In this document: in pieces, positions 44,954-57,700 of the stretch
How the letters are laid out: every line of letters starts with the position of its first letter
Numbering within the stretch: position 1 is the first letter of the stretch
Source: Plasmopara viticola
Taxonomy: Eukaryota > Oomycota > Peronosporomycetes > Peronosporales > Peronosporaceae
DNA length: 64,000 nt
Reading direction: 5' to 3'
NCBI GenBank assembly: GCA_001695595.3
Contig: MBPM02000005.1
Span: forward strand, 558,001-622,000
The notes under the pieces: generated by a model
The model's input: the letters and a program-made list of their open reading frames with translations, nothing else
Databases searched by the model: none
What the model was told of the DNA's origin: nothing
Made by a program: the position numbers and the translations under genes

Positions 44954-47039
44954 TAATGGACCACTTTCATAGACGTCGTTTTGTCTTAACGATAGCGATG
45001 AACCCATAAAAACCGTCTTGTTGCGCCCGTAGCTTTTATATTTCTACCTCATGAAGTGTAATATACAGCTCTATGAAATACTGTCTTAAAAAGATTGTAG
45101 AACCAAGAAGGGTGCATCACATACAGGCGCAAGGTAGTTGCGACGATCCAAGGTGCGTAAAAGTCACGTTGTGCACTTTGTTATAAAGTGCGAAATCTAT
45201 GAACCACAATTAGCTGCAACGGAATTTTACACAGCGATAGCGCAATTCAACTTATTGTATTCCTGAAGATTTGCTGGCCTCCGTACAGAATTACGGTATA
45301 TTATAAAATCGGTCGATTGGCATATTTACCACAAAAGGAGTGGTCTTTAATGATCCGCGGTGTAGATGAGCGTACCGCTAGTAGCCATTGGATGCAACGG
45401 CCAGGTAAACTTGTCCAAAAGGTCCTTCTTTAAGTCGTACTACCCGAATGTAATCCATACTGTACCCCTATTGGTAATACCTTGTAAAACGCGTCTTAAC
45501 TCACAGTTATAGTAGTTCCAAACAATCCATGGTGGCTCTCAAGTAACAGAAAATCCAAGACTACTATCGATTAAACTATTATAACTCCCATATAAAGATT
45601 TAACATGTATCTTGCGACGTCAACGTGTCGTCGTGAGAGTCCACGCATGTCACAAGATCGACCGAGCCTTGCCAACACCATAAACAGAGCCAAAAGCAAT
45701 TCCGCTTCTTTTTCGGTCATCTATCTGAGCTCGTAGCATTGCTGAGTCAAGCTGCAAGCGCTCAAGATCTTTGGAGCTGTCTAACTTTGCAACATAGATC
45801 GCTGATTCTTACGTGTAGTGCTGTGATTATCCGTTCTGTGGACTGGTACAAGGTAGATGCGGACGCCATTGTACCTTCGCCTTAACATGGATTCATATAA
45901 TCAGGTCGTGGGAGTGTCAATATGAGACATTTTTCTATCTCGTCCGAAGACTGCGTTACGATCAAATTGCTTACTTGATTTAATCGTCAGTCTTCATTGC
46001 CGGTTCAGCCTTATTCGTCGACGGGGGCTCAGGTGCCTGTACAGCTCTGAGAGCGTCGCGCCTGCAGTTTCTAGATAATGACGAGAAGAATTATGTATGT
46101 AAAAAGTTGGCAATGAGGTTCATAGGCTTCGTAAATGATCCGCGTATTTGTAAGCGCTAGGTCTTTATCACTCAGCTCTGATGAGCATTGTTTCGGGCAC
46201 ATTCAGGTAATATGATCGCCCAAGCAGCTTGTTCATCAGTGTCATATATAGTCTTCTCTGCCGGAGCTTTCAGCAATATGCGCGATATATGGAATTGGAT
46301 TTATGCAATATTGCCCGTCGTAACAGCGATAATTGATGGAGTTTCCTCATTTTCATCAATAATATCTCATACACTTATATTACGGCTTGCACTCATCTTA
46401 GATAAAAACTTAGAGAGAATATTTTATTGACTTTTTAAGGAATATACCTCGTTTCTTCGGTCGACAGAGCACTCTGCCGATCCTTGGGTCCTGCTTCCAA
46501 TAACGCGTCTAACTTTTTGCTTCGGGTTATTTGGCACCTATTTATCTTCGCGGGAGTCAAGGTGAAAAGTCATTTCACCAAAAATCTGTGCACGCGCATC
46601 AATGTGGTGGTGTAGCGCCCAAAAAGCTCACTCTAGCACCAACTGCCTGTGTAGCCAAAAAATAATCTGTCGCTTTAAGACGAACTTTCTTTAAATTTAC
46701 TTTATGCACAATGCCTATGAGAAGCAAAAAACATTTCACAACACCGTTGCACCGTGAGAGAATTTGCTTAAAATATGATATTGTCTGTTTTCAATGCCCA
46801 TTATCTCTGCGAAATGAGTTGTCGCCCTGATGCTACACTTTTCTTACATGTCACCAGCTTTGCTCCTCGTGGAGGTTTGGTGGGTCATGAACTCACTTTT
46901 GCAAGGAACAGAACAGCTTTTGGCGCGAATATCAGATCAATTTGAAAAAAAAGTGGACAGTGTATGTCTGTGATAGAAACATTTAATGTCGACAAGAGTC
47001 ATTGTCGTCTTATGGAGCCATTTTCCCGATTATTGAAGA
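44954..47039. other. Intergenic, decayed duplicated sequence
   Basis: The first ~240 bases continue the upstream flank shared with the segment A and B effectors (cgcaaggtagttg block). 45620-46040 is the partner of 39980-40400. A frame at 46188-46430 is hydrophobic but lacks a good start or recognised domain. Confidence 0.45.
45620..46040 (+). repeat. Diverged repeat, partner of 39980-40400
   Basis: Direct-orientation, diverged copy of 39980-40400 with the same order of short conserved blocks and several indels. Not coding. Confidence 0.45.
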
Positions 47040-47765
47040 TGTTCACCTGAGCTTTGGACCGACCTACATAATTTGCGCGGTACAATTTTCTGGAAGCTGC
47101 TCACGCATTTTTGGAGCAATGTTCACATTAATTTAAGAAAACGTAAGGCACTTTTCTCCGAAGTCAGTTGTCATGCTTTTAAAAGTGAACTTCAGCCGGC
47201 TCTAAGACTTTGTGAACTTTACTGAAGCCCACGCTACTGCAAACTTACTACGAATGCTACTGGACGAAAAAGAGTTTGTAAAGCTAAGTTCAGTGACTCT
47301 ACTAGTCAATCATACTTCAGCTTAATTACTCCATCTTCGTCATAATCGCGTCTTCATATAACTTATATTGGTGGCGCACAAGTACTAAAGTGCTCCGAAG
47401 TTTCCTCTGTGAAAGCTTCAACTAACCCCCTCAAACCAACTTTGCCCACAGGGATTGGATAATACTCATGACATCGCCACGTTCTTCTATCTTCTCAAAT
47501 GTAATGCTTTGTTGGCTACACGATACACTGGAAGAAAGGTACACGTTTAAGTGGAAGACACAAGTCAACATGCTGCTAAACGACATACATGGGCACACAA
47601 ATAATACAGACGCCAAACAATTATTTAAGGAGTGTCATATGGCTTGTTAGCAATGAAGTTTCACCTTAAGCCATTTGAAAAACTCATTGATAAAGTTCCT
47701 AACTGGTCTTTGGCTGCTATTTAATAGGTCATGGTCCTAATTTGCTGCGACCAAGCTTTACGGAG
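47040..47765 (+). pseudogene. Possible decayed effector-like coding sequence
   Basis: Fragments in changing frames look coding-like rather than random: a helix-like stretch around 47208-47320 (FTEAHATANLLRMLLDEKEF) and an ATG-containing frame at 47468-47650. The leucine- and charge-rich helices resemble mature regions of oomycete effectors, but there is no recognisable W/Y motif, signal peptide or close paralogue in the window. Stops interrupt every frame. The assignment is a guess from composition. Confidence 0.22.
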
Positions 47766-50700
47766 TTTTTGCTACACAAGTGACGCTTAATGTTAATTGA
47801 TATTGTACGTTGAAATTAGCGCAACTAAAGCTCTACAACGAGTATACAACGAAAGCCATCTCCTTCCGCGGCACTCGTCAGCAGGCATGTTAGAGTTTTC
47901 ATTAAGTTGTATTTTCGCAAGCTCGCGAGCCTTGCCAAAAATCATTTTGGCTGTCATTCTTGCCAATGTGTCGAGCGCACTTCGACCAAAGGTGACAAAA
48001 AGCAATGACATAAAAGAAGCAGAAGCGGTATAAAATGATAGCCTTCTAGTATGAAACTAACTGTGACTACATCTGCGACTAAAACTATGGCTACGTCAGC
48101 AACTATATAGGACTAAAATGACGGTTACGATAAATTCGACAGCTACGGTAAGATAACAGCAACAGCTATTTTGGGTGCAAAGTCAAAAAGATTTACGTTT
48201 TTATTTGTGAGGAAGCTATTATTAGCTTTAGCGGGGTTGAAATTTGAGCTGTCCTCATTGATAAATAAATCGGCTGAGACAATCGATACAGAAATTCATT
48301 TTGAACAACACCCTTCTGGACAGTTTTCGGAATCATGTACGAAGACACTTTTCATCTTTTTATTTTGAAAAATAGATGAGGCTATCGCCGCAATACGGGT
48401 CTCAGAAAGGCCGTGACTCATGGTCAGAACCAACAACTCAACATCGATGCCTTTGATTGCGCGCACATTAAGCACTGAGAAGTGCTTAATGACTTAAATA
48501 GGTTCGGACGTCGACATCAAGATCTCGACCCAAATCTAATTCGCTTATAAAGCACTTCTTAATTCCCAGTTATGGCTTCCCTTACATAAGTCAAGTGACC
48601 AGGTAGAGCCAACACCTGGTCGGCCTTTGACTGGTCCTTTGCGATAAGTGCCTTACAGGTCTACCACACCAAACTTTACTGATCTTTAAAGCATAATCCT
48701 GTGCAATCCAATTAAGCCAGCACATTGTATTTGACCAGCGTATGATAACTCCGTTCAATTGAGGGGTGGCATTAATCCGCTACCGAGGCTGCTTGCTATT
48801 TACTACCGAAACGGCTACTCGTATCTTGGAATAGAAGAACGCGTATGCCTATGCCAATTATTAGTGTACATTTGGTAAAAACAATAATACAATTTACCCA
48901 CCCCGGCCACCATCTTTGCTGAGCCTACCTTGAAGATTCACCAACCCAAAATTCTTGTTATTCTTACACACTTTTTTGGGGGGCTACAGAAATATATTCA
49001 GCAGACGCAGCCGCCAGACTCACAGCAGTTTGGTCAGCCGCCACATCACTCGTAATAGCACTTGCACCAGCTATCAATTGTGACCTGGAAGCAAGTTGCG
49101 CTGTAATGTTATTGAGCGTCAAATGTGAAGCGGTACTTACATGTTAATAGACCGTGCCATTTGTTTTGGTTGGCCAACGGGTCCAAACTCATCAAAAATA
49201 TGCCAAATAGTATACAAGTTTAAAGTATAACCTTTAGCTCACTCCAAGATTTCTAAGTATCACCGGCACGTGATCTAATCATACACTAATTAGGGAAAAG
49301 GTAAAATGATATGGGAAAAGGTAAAGCAATACGATAATTTAAATAGTTGTTTTTGGATCACTCTGTTTCAGCTTTTATTTATAAGTGAACGTATTATTGG
49401 CCAGCTACCGTGGAGAGTACACAGATCAAGCGTTCGGAATACAGATACGCTTAGAAGCTAAGCAGAAACCATGGATCCAAGAAAGGGAATGTCAACGTAC
49501 AAAAGAAGGATTTGCTGCAAATTATCCGCAAAGCTGGCAAACTGAACTCGTAGAGTCTTTCAATTGCATGTTTTATGAATTAACACATAGTTTGCGCGAA
49601 ACATGTACACAGCAATCGTTTTGTTGCTGTATTCAACAATGCGCTTTTTCATTGGATTGATATCTAAGTAGTACTTAAGCTTAATGTGCAGATACTTTTT
49701 TTGTCAATACTAGAGAAAATAATCATGTCAACTTCGGGACATACGGCCTCCATTTCGATTGCGAGCTGCTAAAGGAATGCATTATCACCAAGTACTACCA
49801 GCCTCAACTCCAACATCTTCCAAAGCTTTTACTCCGGCCTTCGGCCCAGCTGAACCCAATCTCAACCCAGCTCAGCCCTGAATTCCATTCTTAGGTCTAA
49901 CTTATCCCTTTTCTGCTTCGAAGCTCAATTTTGCTGGCGTAGCTAGTAGCCTAGAGCAGTTTAAGCAGCAGCAACGACGAGAGAAGTATACTTTATGGTC
50001 GTAGTGGATGACGATTCGGAAACAAGTCGCGCTGTGATAAATACTTCTGTCAAATATTTAACTCTGATTTTTCGTGTAAATTTATAATGTCACTTTTGTA
50101 GTTTCTGATAGCATCCAAACCTATTCAAAAGTAAGATAAATAAGCAACATGGTGCATACTACGCATTTTTCTTTAAGCAGACAGTTAACTATTCTTGTCA
50201 AACCCTCTCTCTCAGAACGACCTGCTGTTGCCATCAACAAAGAAATCTTAAATAGTTAAAAAAGCAGCGGTAACTTGCGGCACCATTTTGTCCAAAAGTT
50301 CGTCGATATTATAAGTGTATTTAGGGAAAGCCTTACTGCCGGATCCTCAGTTTTACTGGCTGGAACAGGTACCGAATGAAATATATTTCTTAGGCAGAAT
50401 ACGAACAACATTTTTTTCCTGTGTTCCCTTTATAATTCATTCAGCCAAAGACATTGCCGAGACGTACGGACTTCAAACAATTCGTCGGAGTTGACAGGCT
50501 CTGTAAAGGAGAAAACTTGTGGAACGCGATCTTGGCAGGTCTCACAGGTCGTCACAAACATCTCAGCCGCTAGTACTTGCGGGTTCCCACTTTCTGAGAA
50601 AAGTTATTAAAGCTTTGCCCAAATAATTGCTAATGGAGTAAATATGTGCCTCCCAAAGCACTTTGTTTTACTAACTCCGTCGCTCAGGTATACGGCTCGT

Positions 50701-53700
50701 GTGTCAGATGCACTTAAAAGTGGAGCAGACCATTTGCCCACTTAATGCGACACAATTGCAATCGCTCTCGAGGGAAATCCTCTCGGATGTGACATCTTTG
50801 TCTGCGACAAAGAACCGCATCAAGGGCTCTATATCGTATTTCAAGGTAGTATGCTTGAAACATCCAATCGTCAATTGAGCTTTTATTCCAACGGATATGG
50901 GTCAACTCATTAAACGGCCGCATCAGCAAGCACTTTGACTTTGCCAGAATCACATTGAAGATGAATATTTCATTTCGCGAAAATTGACTACCATCGTGTC
51001 ATCCTTCACGACGTTTGAGACGTAATTATCGCCGTCCTTACAGGTCAATGATTAGAAAAGACAAAAAGGGCTTGAGACGCTGAAGATGTACTTGAAAGTC
51101 TTCCAGTGCGTATATAACCTTGTCATGAGCGAAAATGTTACGTTGGGCAGCCGCAAGCAGCCTGTATTAGATTGAGATGACATGCTGATGTCCGTCCTCA
51201 TTGAGCTTCAATAGCAGGTATTATTGGAAACCTCACTAAACGATTTTGTCTCGTTCGTAAAAATCCGGACCAGATTCCTGCCGAACGCCTTTCATGGTAA
51301 CAATAGAAGAATTCTGGAGCTAACGTTTAGCTGCTGGATCGAACAAAGGCTTTGGGACGGTCGCACAGATTGCACTGTAATTGTAAAAAAGTTGGCTAAT
51401 TCTGACCTCAAACCTCTTAAAAATCGTGGTGTAGTCTACACTACAGCGGCTCTCGCTTTTCACGATCTGTCTGTACCCATGACTACTTGCAAAGCACCCA
51501 AGAGCTTTGGTATCATCTATATTTGCTATTATTGTCATAAAGTTTATTGGTCCTCATGATTGGAAGCACTGGCCTGAGGAAGTCTTCGTGAATCTTAATA
51601 ATCGAGTTATGTCTTCTAGAGCAGCTTTAGACGAATAAGTATTGTCAAGGTATGTCTGAGCGAAAATCCGAAACGATCAAAATAAGCATGCGATCAAACG
51701 ATTTAAAGTCGCCAAGATGTTTGATAGCTCTCGTGACATCATTAGCCATGTACTTACCCCTCCGAAGACACAACCAGCTCCTTTATCCATACATCAGCTA
51801 GATCCGGTGTTTTGTGCATTATACACCCCAACATTTTGTGAGTATCTGCGCGGTTGCCGCTGCACCGTTTATCTACGAATAAGCAGCCGCTTTTTTCTCG
51901 GTTTTTGAGCATAAAAAAGTTGATGCCGAGCACGTTAATGTCAATTTCTGACCATGCCATTTTTAGCATATTCGGCAGAAAAGAAGCAATGCGCTCACAC
52001 TGAACTAATGGCAGTTTCTATTGCAGTACATTTCGCTTGGCACGAGATCAATCTCATGCCTTACTTGTCTATCAATTTGGTCTTTGATAGATGCGTGTTC
52101 GGACATTACATCAAAGTATTTATTTGGTACAGGATGTTCCGGATCCTTGAATGTTTTCCAGCATCTGTGAGCCAAGGCACAACGCACGCTGCTTATAAGG
52201 GCTATCTTTGTTTTAAATAGAAAATGTATTTCTGTTCTCATAAATACGTTATCTTTATAAGGTCCACCTTCGAGAACTTTCTGGCTCCCAGCCAAGACTT
52301 AGTAGCTCCGAATTCTTCGAGGTTGAGTAAGCAGGACATTTCTGGCAGTGCTTCCAGCTGGACCGCGTCTGCCAAGATGCAACGACAAGCTCGTTTGGCA
52401 TATACCGCTCCTTATGGGGTCTTACTCAACTATAAGCAGCCAGGAAATCATTATTTAGCGATCTTCAAGCGGAGCTATGCTGCCCGCTCCTGGTGATATT
52501 TGCTTTGTTTCCAAGTAAGTCTTGTGGATACATGCTACCCGTTTGTGCAAATAAGATACTCACATCTAGAGCGCTATATCTTCTATTTTGGCGGCCGATG
52601 CTGATAGCAGAGCTTGGTTACCTGCTCAGGAAGGCACCAAAGACGTCGTCACGTCGACCATCGTGAAAATATCACTGCCTTCGAGACCTTCATTTTTTTA
52701 ATCAGGCTTTTCTTTACCTCCAGGCGACCATACAGGTGTCCTACGGATGGCACACATGGGTTTGCTCCATTAATCGATTTATGACTTGCTTCTCTTGTCA
52801 CCGAATAATAGCCAGGTCTACTCTAACCTTAATTTCTTTAGAGCTGCTTAGTCACTTAGTCGAAACAAAACTGCTATTAGGTACTAAGATATCAGTCAAT
52901 CTTTGGAATTGTTTGCCAGCGTGTGAACATAGCGATGCAACTAAGACTATCAAAAATTCATAATGGGTTCTGATACCCTCGTACGCTTGCGTAAATAAGC
53001 AGCAGCTGACCACTATTTATACACCTTCAAAAGCTGTCTAACTCTTAACGCCTAAGCACCCGCGGTGTGTAGTAACCACACATCGCTTAATTTTTCTCTA
53101 TCAAGGCCAGCATTTTCTCAGCTTTGATGGTGCGGCTTCTGCCAGCGAACCTTTAAAGCCTTTAAGCGAGATGGAGGTTCACTTTATCGGCCGCCCCGGG
53201 GTCGACATTCCTACCCATAGCAGTGGGTGTTGCTTCGCTCTGAAACACTTGAGACCATTGTACTCCAAGTCTAATATAATAGCACGAGGAAGTGCCCATC
53301 CATACTTTCCACGGATGCAGGCGTGTCTATGGCTGAGCTCATTTTGAAAATCAATTCAAATATTGTTGCTATTTGCGCTTGAAAGATTTGTGCTTGAGGC
53401 GGGCTGAAGTGTCGATAAATACAACCACCTTGACTTGTACGGGAAGAGGCATCCCAGTTTACCACCAGCTCCTTTCTTCATAATTACACTTAATTAGCTC
53501 CCGCCTTTCTTGCCTAAAAAAAAAACGTGATCACTGGTGAAGCTTAAGTTTCACCGCAAAAAATATTGCTTTCAAGTGTCTCTCCTGCGTTCCCAGGACA
53601 CAGTAAGTGCCCAGCTTTTGGCCCAGCCATCCAGGTAAGAGAGTGAGATTCCTCTTGCACCTGTTCATCCGTGATCAAGGCCGCCTTCGTGGCCATCTTC

Positions 53701-54019
53701 ACCTTCGAATTTGAAACCGAAAATGCTTGTTTTTCTTTGACCAGAAGGTAGAAAGCTCAAGCTTCACCGGCTTGGATCTCACATTAAGCGCTACCGCTCA
53801 GGGTATCGGAGTCTGTGCTGCTTGAGCGTTTAGTCGTAGACTTTTTGTATAGCCTGAACATCGCGACGCGCTTCGGCTGTTTGGCAGCAGGAACGAGTGC
53901 AGATGCAGCAATAATCTTAGACCCAAACAATCAGCAAGTTTATCGATCAGCGCTCGATAGATGCGGATAGGTAATTCAATCTATTTCGGAGCCTTTGCTA
54001 GGAATTAGGTAGTCAATCT
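47766..54019. other. Gene-poor region
   Basis: About 6.3 kb with no recognised gene. Open frames at 47793-48011 (-, ATG, 72 codons), 49385-49660 (+), 51224-51559 (+) and 52224-52496 (+) have no identifiable domain. A loosely repetitive stretch of gcaactat/ggctacg-type words lies at about 48060-48165. Confidence 0.45.
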
Positions 54020-54199
54020 AACGCGCGAGTGTAGAATTGACTAAGAGTGCTTCTAGGTAAGACAAGGTCACACAGCACCTTGCACAGAGAAGGCGTGCAG
54101 GAAAGTATAAAATCTTTCGGTGAACGATTATTCATCTGTAATGTAAAGACCAATTACTTAATACAATGTTTATCTTACCTGCAATTCCGTATATACAAT
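54020..54199 (-). repeat. 180-bp dispersed repeat, copy 2
   Basis: Near-identical to 26049-26228, including the candidate 43-nt intron (54136-54178 on the minus strand) and the following ATG. The flanking sequences of the two copies differ, so this is a dispersed repeat and not part of a larger duplication. It lies about 550 bp beyond the 3' end of the ABC transporter gene. Confidence 0.6.
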
Positions 54200-54744
54200 A
54201 TTTCCACAATGTAGTCTTCTAGGGAAAGAGCTTAAATATATTTCGCAGCCATCAACAGCCAGAAACACCGACAACATTTTCAGGTACCATTATTACTTTA
54301 TTCCTCTTATGTAGCAGCCGAATTTTACCGCGAAAGCTTGGCTTTAAGCCACGACCCATTCTAAAGTTTGTATCACTTGATACAACGATACTTGTGCTTT
54401 ACGCTTGCTCACGTTATAGCGTTTCTTAATCAATGATTGTATCAAACATTTACCCTCCATGACTTCATCATCGACGCTTTGTCTTATAAAGACTCAAGCT
54501 CCATGATACTTAAATAGTGCTCTTGACCAGCGCATGCGTCTGTTTACATATAGAGCACATTTTGTGATGCTTGCACACCGCAGGTAGAGTGATATCAAAA
54601 ATTTCAAAATCATTTTTGTACAGAACAGGTAATATGGTGATAAAAACTCATGTATTTACAAGTAAAAGCATTTCAAGGTAAAGGTAGAGTCTATCTCAAA
54701 GTTTGACCCAGTGCAATCGCATAGTCTATCAGGTTGGGATGGGT
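54200..54744. other. 3' flank of ABC transporter gene
   Basis: About 545 bp between the repeat and the transporter stop codon. It contains a short perfect inverted repeat tgtatcacttgataca at 54369-54384. No gene seen; it may include the transporter 3' untranslated region. Confidence 0.4.
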
Positions 54745-57700
54745 TTAAGACAGGTGAAAGCCACGCGCTACACCTTGTTCCTCAGTCTGCTGGGACGCAA
54801 AGGCGTTGAAAATCTGCTCGAGAGACGTCTGGGAGACGCTGTACTCGCGAATGTGCATCTTCTCTTTAATGTCTTCCACAAGTGCAAACACCTTGGACAA
54901 GCACAATTCGTCGTTCGAGCCACAGAGTTTAAAGCGACAGAAATCATTCTGACGCTCCATCACCGTGACGCCACCGTGGCTGAACGAGTGGCGAAGAAAG
55001 TGTAGAAGTGTATCGAAGCGAGTCTCCTCTAAATACCAAGACAAGAATGCATCTGCACGAACAGATCCGTCCCGTTCCATGGCGGCAGCAAGTCCGTATC
55101 CTGTCGGATGAGAGGCCACCACACGCTGCGCCAACGTTTGGTCTCCACACAATCTGCACTTGTCTTCTAGATCCACACGTGTGACGGTCTCTTGAGCCCC
55201 TCCAAAACCTCGCTGCATTAATTCGCCCAGCTCTTCCTGAGTCGGAGTCGCCAGTTTAACGTCAAAGATTAATCCGTCGCCAAACCGAGACTTTAAGTGC
55301 TGAACGCTCCCGAGACAGCGCAGCCGACCACCCACCATGATACCGACGCGTGAACATAAAGCTTCCGCCTCCTCCATACTGTGAGTCGTCAACACAATAG
55401 TCGAATTTTTGCCACGAGTTGAGATATCAGCGATCACGTCCCACATAAAACGACGGGACACGGGATCCATTCCCGTCGATGGTTCGTCCAAGAAAATAAT
55501 ACGCGGATTGCCAATCATCGCAATGGCTACCGACAATTTGCGTTTGTTTCCTCCACTTAAACTGCCAGCAAGTTTGTGTTCAAAATCGCCAAGATTGAGT
55601 TGATTGATCTTGTCCTGTACCACGTCGTTTAGCTGAGCACGGGAAACGCCTTTGATCGATGCAAAGAGCTCTAAATGCTCACGTACTGTCAGCAAATCAA
55701 ACAGAGCATCAAATTGTGGACAGTATCCAATCTGCCGACGAACTTCAATCTGTTGCGTGAGAATATCAAAGCCACCAAGTGTCGCCGTCCCACTCGTCGG
55801 TACTTCATCGCCTGTCAGCATCTTCATTGTCGTCGTCTTGCCAGCGCCATTGATTCCTAGAAACCCAAAACATTCTCCTTGCTTTAATCCAAACGACAAG
55901 TTGCGAACCGCCACTTTCCCACCACGATAAACCTTTCGAAGCTTCGCGAGCTTAATAATGTCGCCGTCTGCTTCGCCACTTACCACACGCTGTGCCTCCT
56001 TCTCCACATCCACGTCGTCGTCATATTCTTCATCACTCACCACATGGTGGCCACTCATCCATTCTTTTACCGTTGGAAACGTCATCGCATAGTCGATTCC
56101 CACGGCCAAAAAACCATACAAAATGGCCGTGAAAAACAAGTAAATCATCTCCCACCCCATAAGCTCGGTACTAAATGGACTTGTCGGCGTCTCGTCGCTC
56201 TCGCGAATCGTTGTGAGTTCATTAAGCACAAGATTTAACAGCCCATAGCCAAGATTAAAAAGTGGCGATAAGCGCCATATAAACACGAGCACTGCGTTCA
56301 CATCCTCCGTCGATTCAATCATATCTAGCACAAACGATGCAATCATCAGCACGACACCAAGGAGAAAGTTGATCATGATCGTGTACGTTTGAGACGACGC
56401 GTGCTCTTTAAAGAGATACGATAAACAGTACGTGAACGGACAAATGGCCAATCCAAAGAGCAAGAACAAGACAATCACGGCCAAAAACGTCTCGGAAGTG
56501 CAGCTGGAGCACGACGACCCACCAGTCATTGCATCAATGCCAAAGCCTTTGATCAAAGCAAGAGCTGCTACACACGGGACCAAGTACAGCGAGAAATCCC
56601 AGAGGAAATTCGCCAACCAAAACGCACCAAGCGACACGCCCGAGACCAATTGCTGATGCTTCGAGTTGTGCGTTGACTGTTTCTCTTTTACCAAAAACGT
56701 CACAATGGATGCCGGGTAGTACGTAAAGGCAATACAGATGAACAAACAGGCGGTGAATGCGAGAAAGGACCCAAACAAAGCCTTGGCATCCGCAGTCAAT
56801 GGCAATGGATGGTTGTTTACGACTAGTTTAAGGTTTGACCCATCACCACTCGCATCGGACGCAAAGAAACGGTAAATTGTCTGGTCCATCAATGCTTTAA
56901 AGATGATTGCGCTATGGGTTGACGTCGTGTTCACAAACAGGTTGTAGCTCAAGACATTTTGATTACTGTCTCCGTACACGAGGTAGGCTCCGTATTGCCC
57001 TTCGACTGGCGACGTATCGACACCGTAGCCCCGATGAAAAATCTCTTGACCGAGTCGTAACCCGTAGCCGGTGGCACCACTTGTGTTTACTTCCGGGTCT
57101 GTATACGTCACACTGAAAACTGTCGGTGAACTCGAGTCATATGCTGGTTCTGACAGCGCAAGCGCTTGGGTGGAAACATCGGTAAAGTACGAGTTCATTG
57201 CTGTACTGCACCACTCATCTTGACTTGGACCTGGTTGACAGAAATACGGAGTCGGAGTCTCCGTTCCAGCATCAAAAGTGTTTGTCGTTAATTGCAGATT
57301 TGGATCGTCCTTGGTAATGCTCGTGCTTTGAAGCAACCCCAAACCTACGGCTAGAAGGATGACGGGAAGAGCCAAGCTGTAAAAGATCATCTTCTTGTCC
57401 CGCTTGGCATAGCGGAATCGCTTGAGAAAGAGAGCCCATAAGTGAATCATAAAGTACGACCCAACTGCTTCAGTACCAGCAATCGTATCAATAAAGCCAG
57501 CTGTTGAAGTCCGACCGCGATTCCCAAGTGTATGCTGATTATCGTGATCATTTGCCTCTGCCACTTTGATAAACACCTCCTCTAATGTCGTTACTGAAAC
57601 ACCGTACGATAACAAGCCGAGCTCTTGCAGCTTTTCATCCAAGTCAGCAAACATGGACGCAAACGTTGACGAGCTCGCAAGTGGCAATTGGAACGCAATT

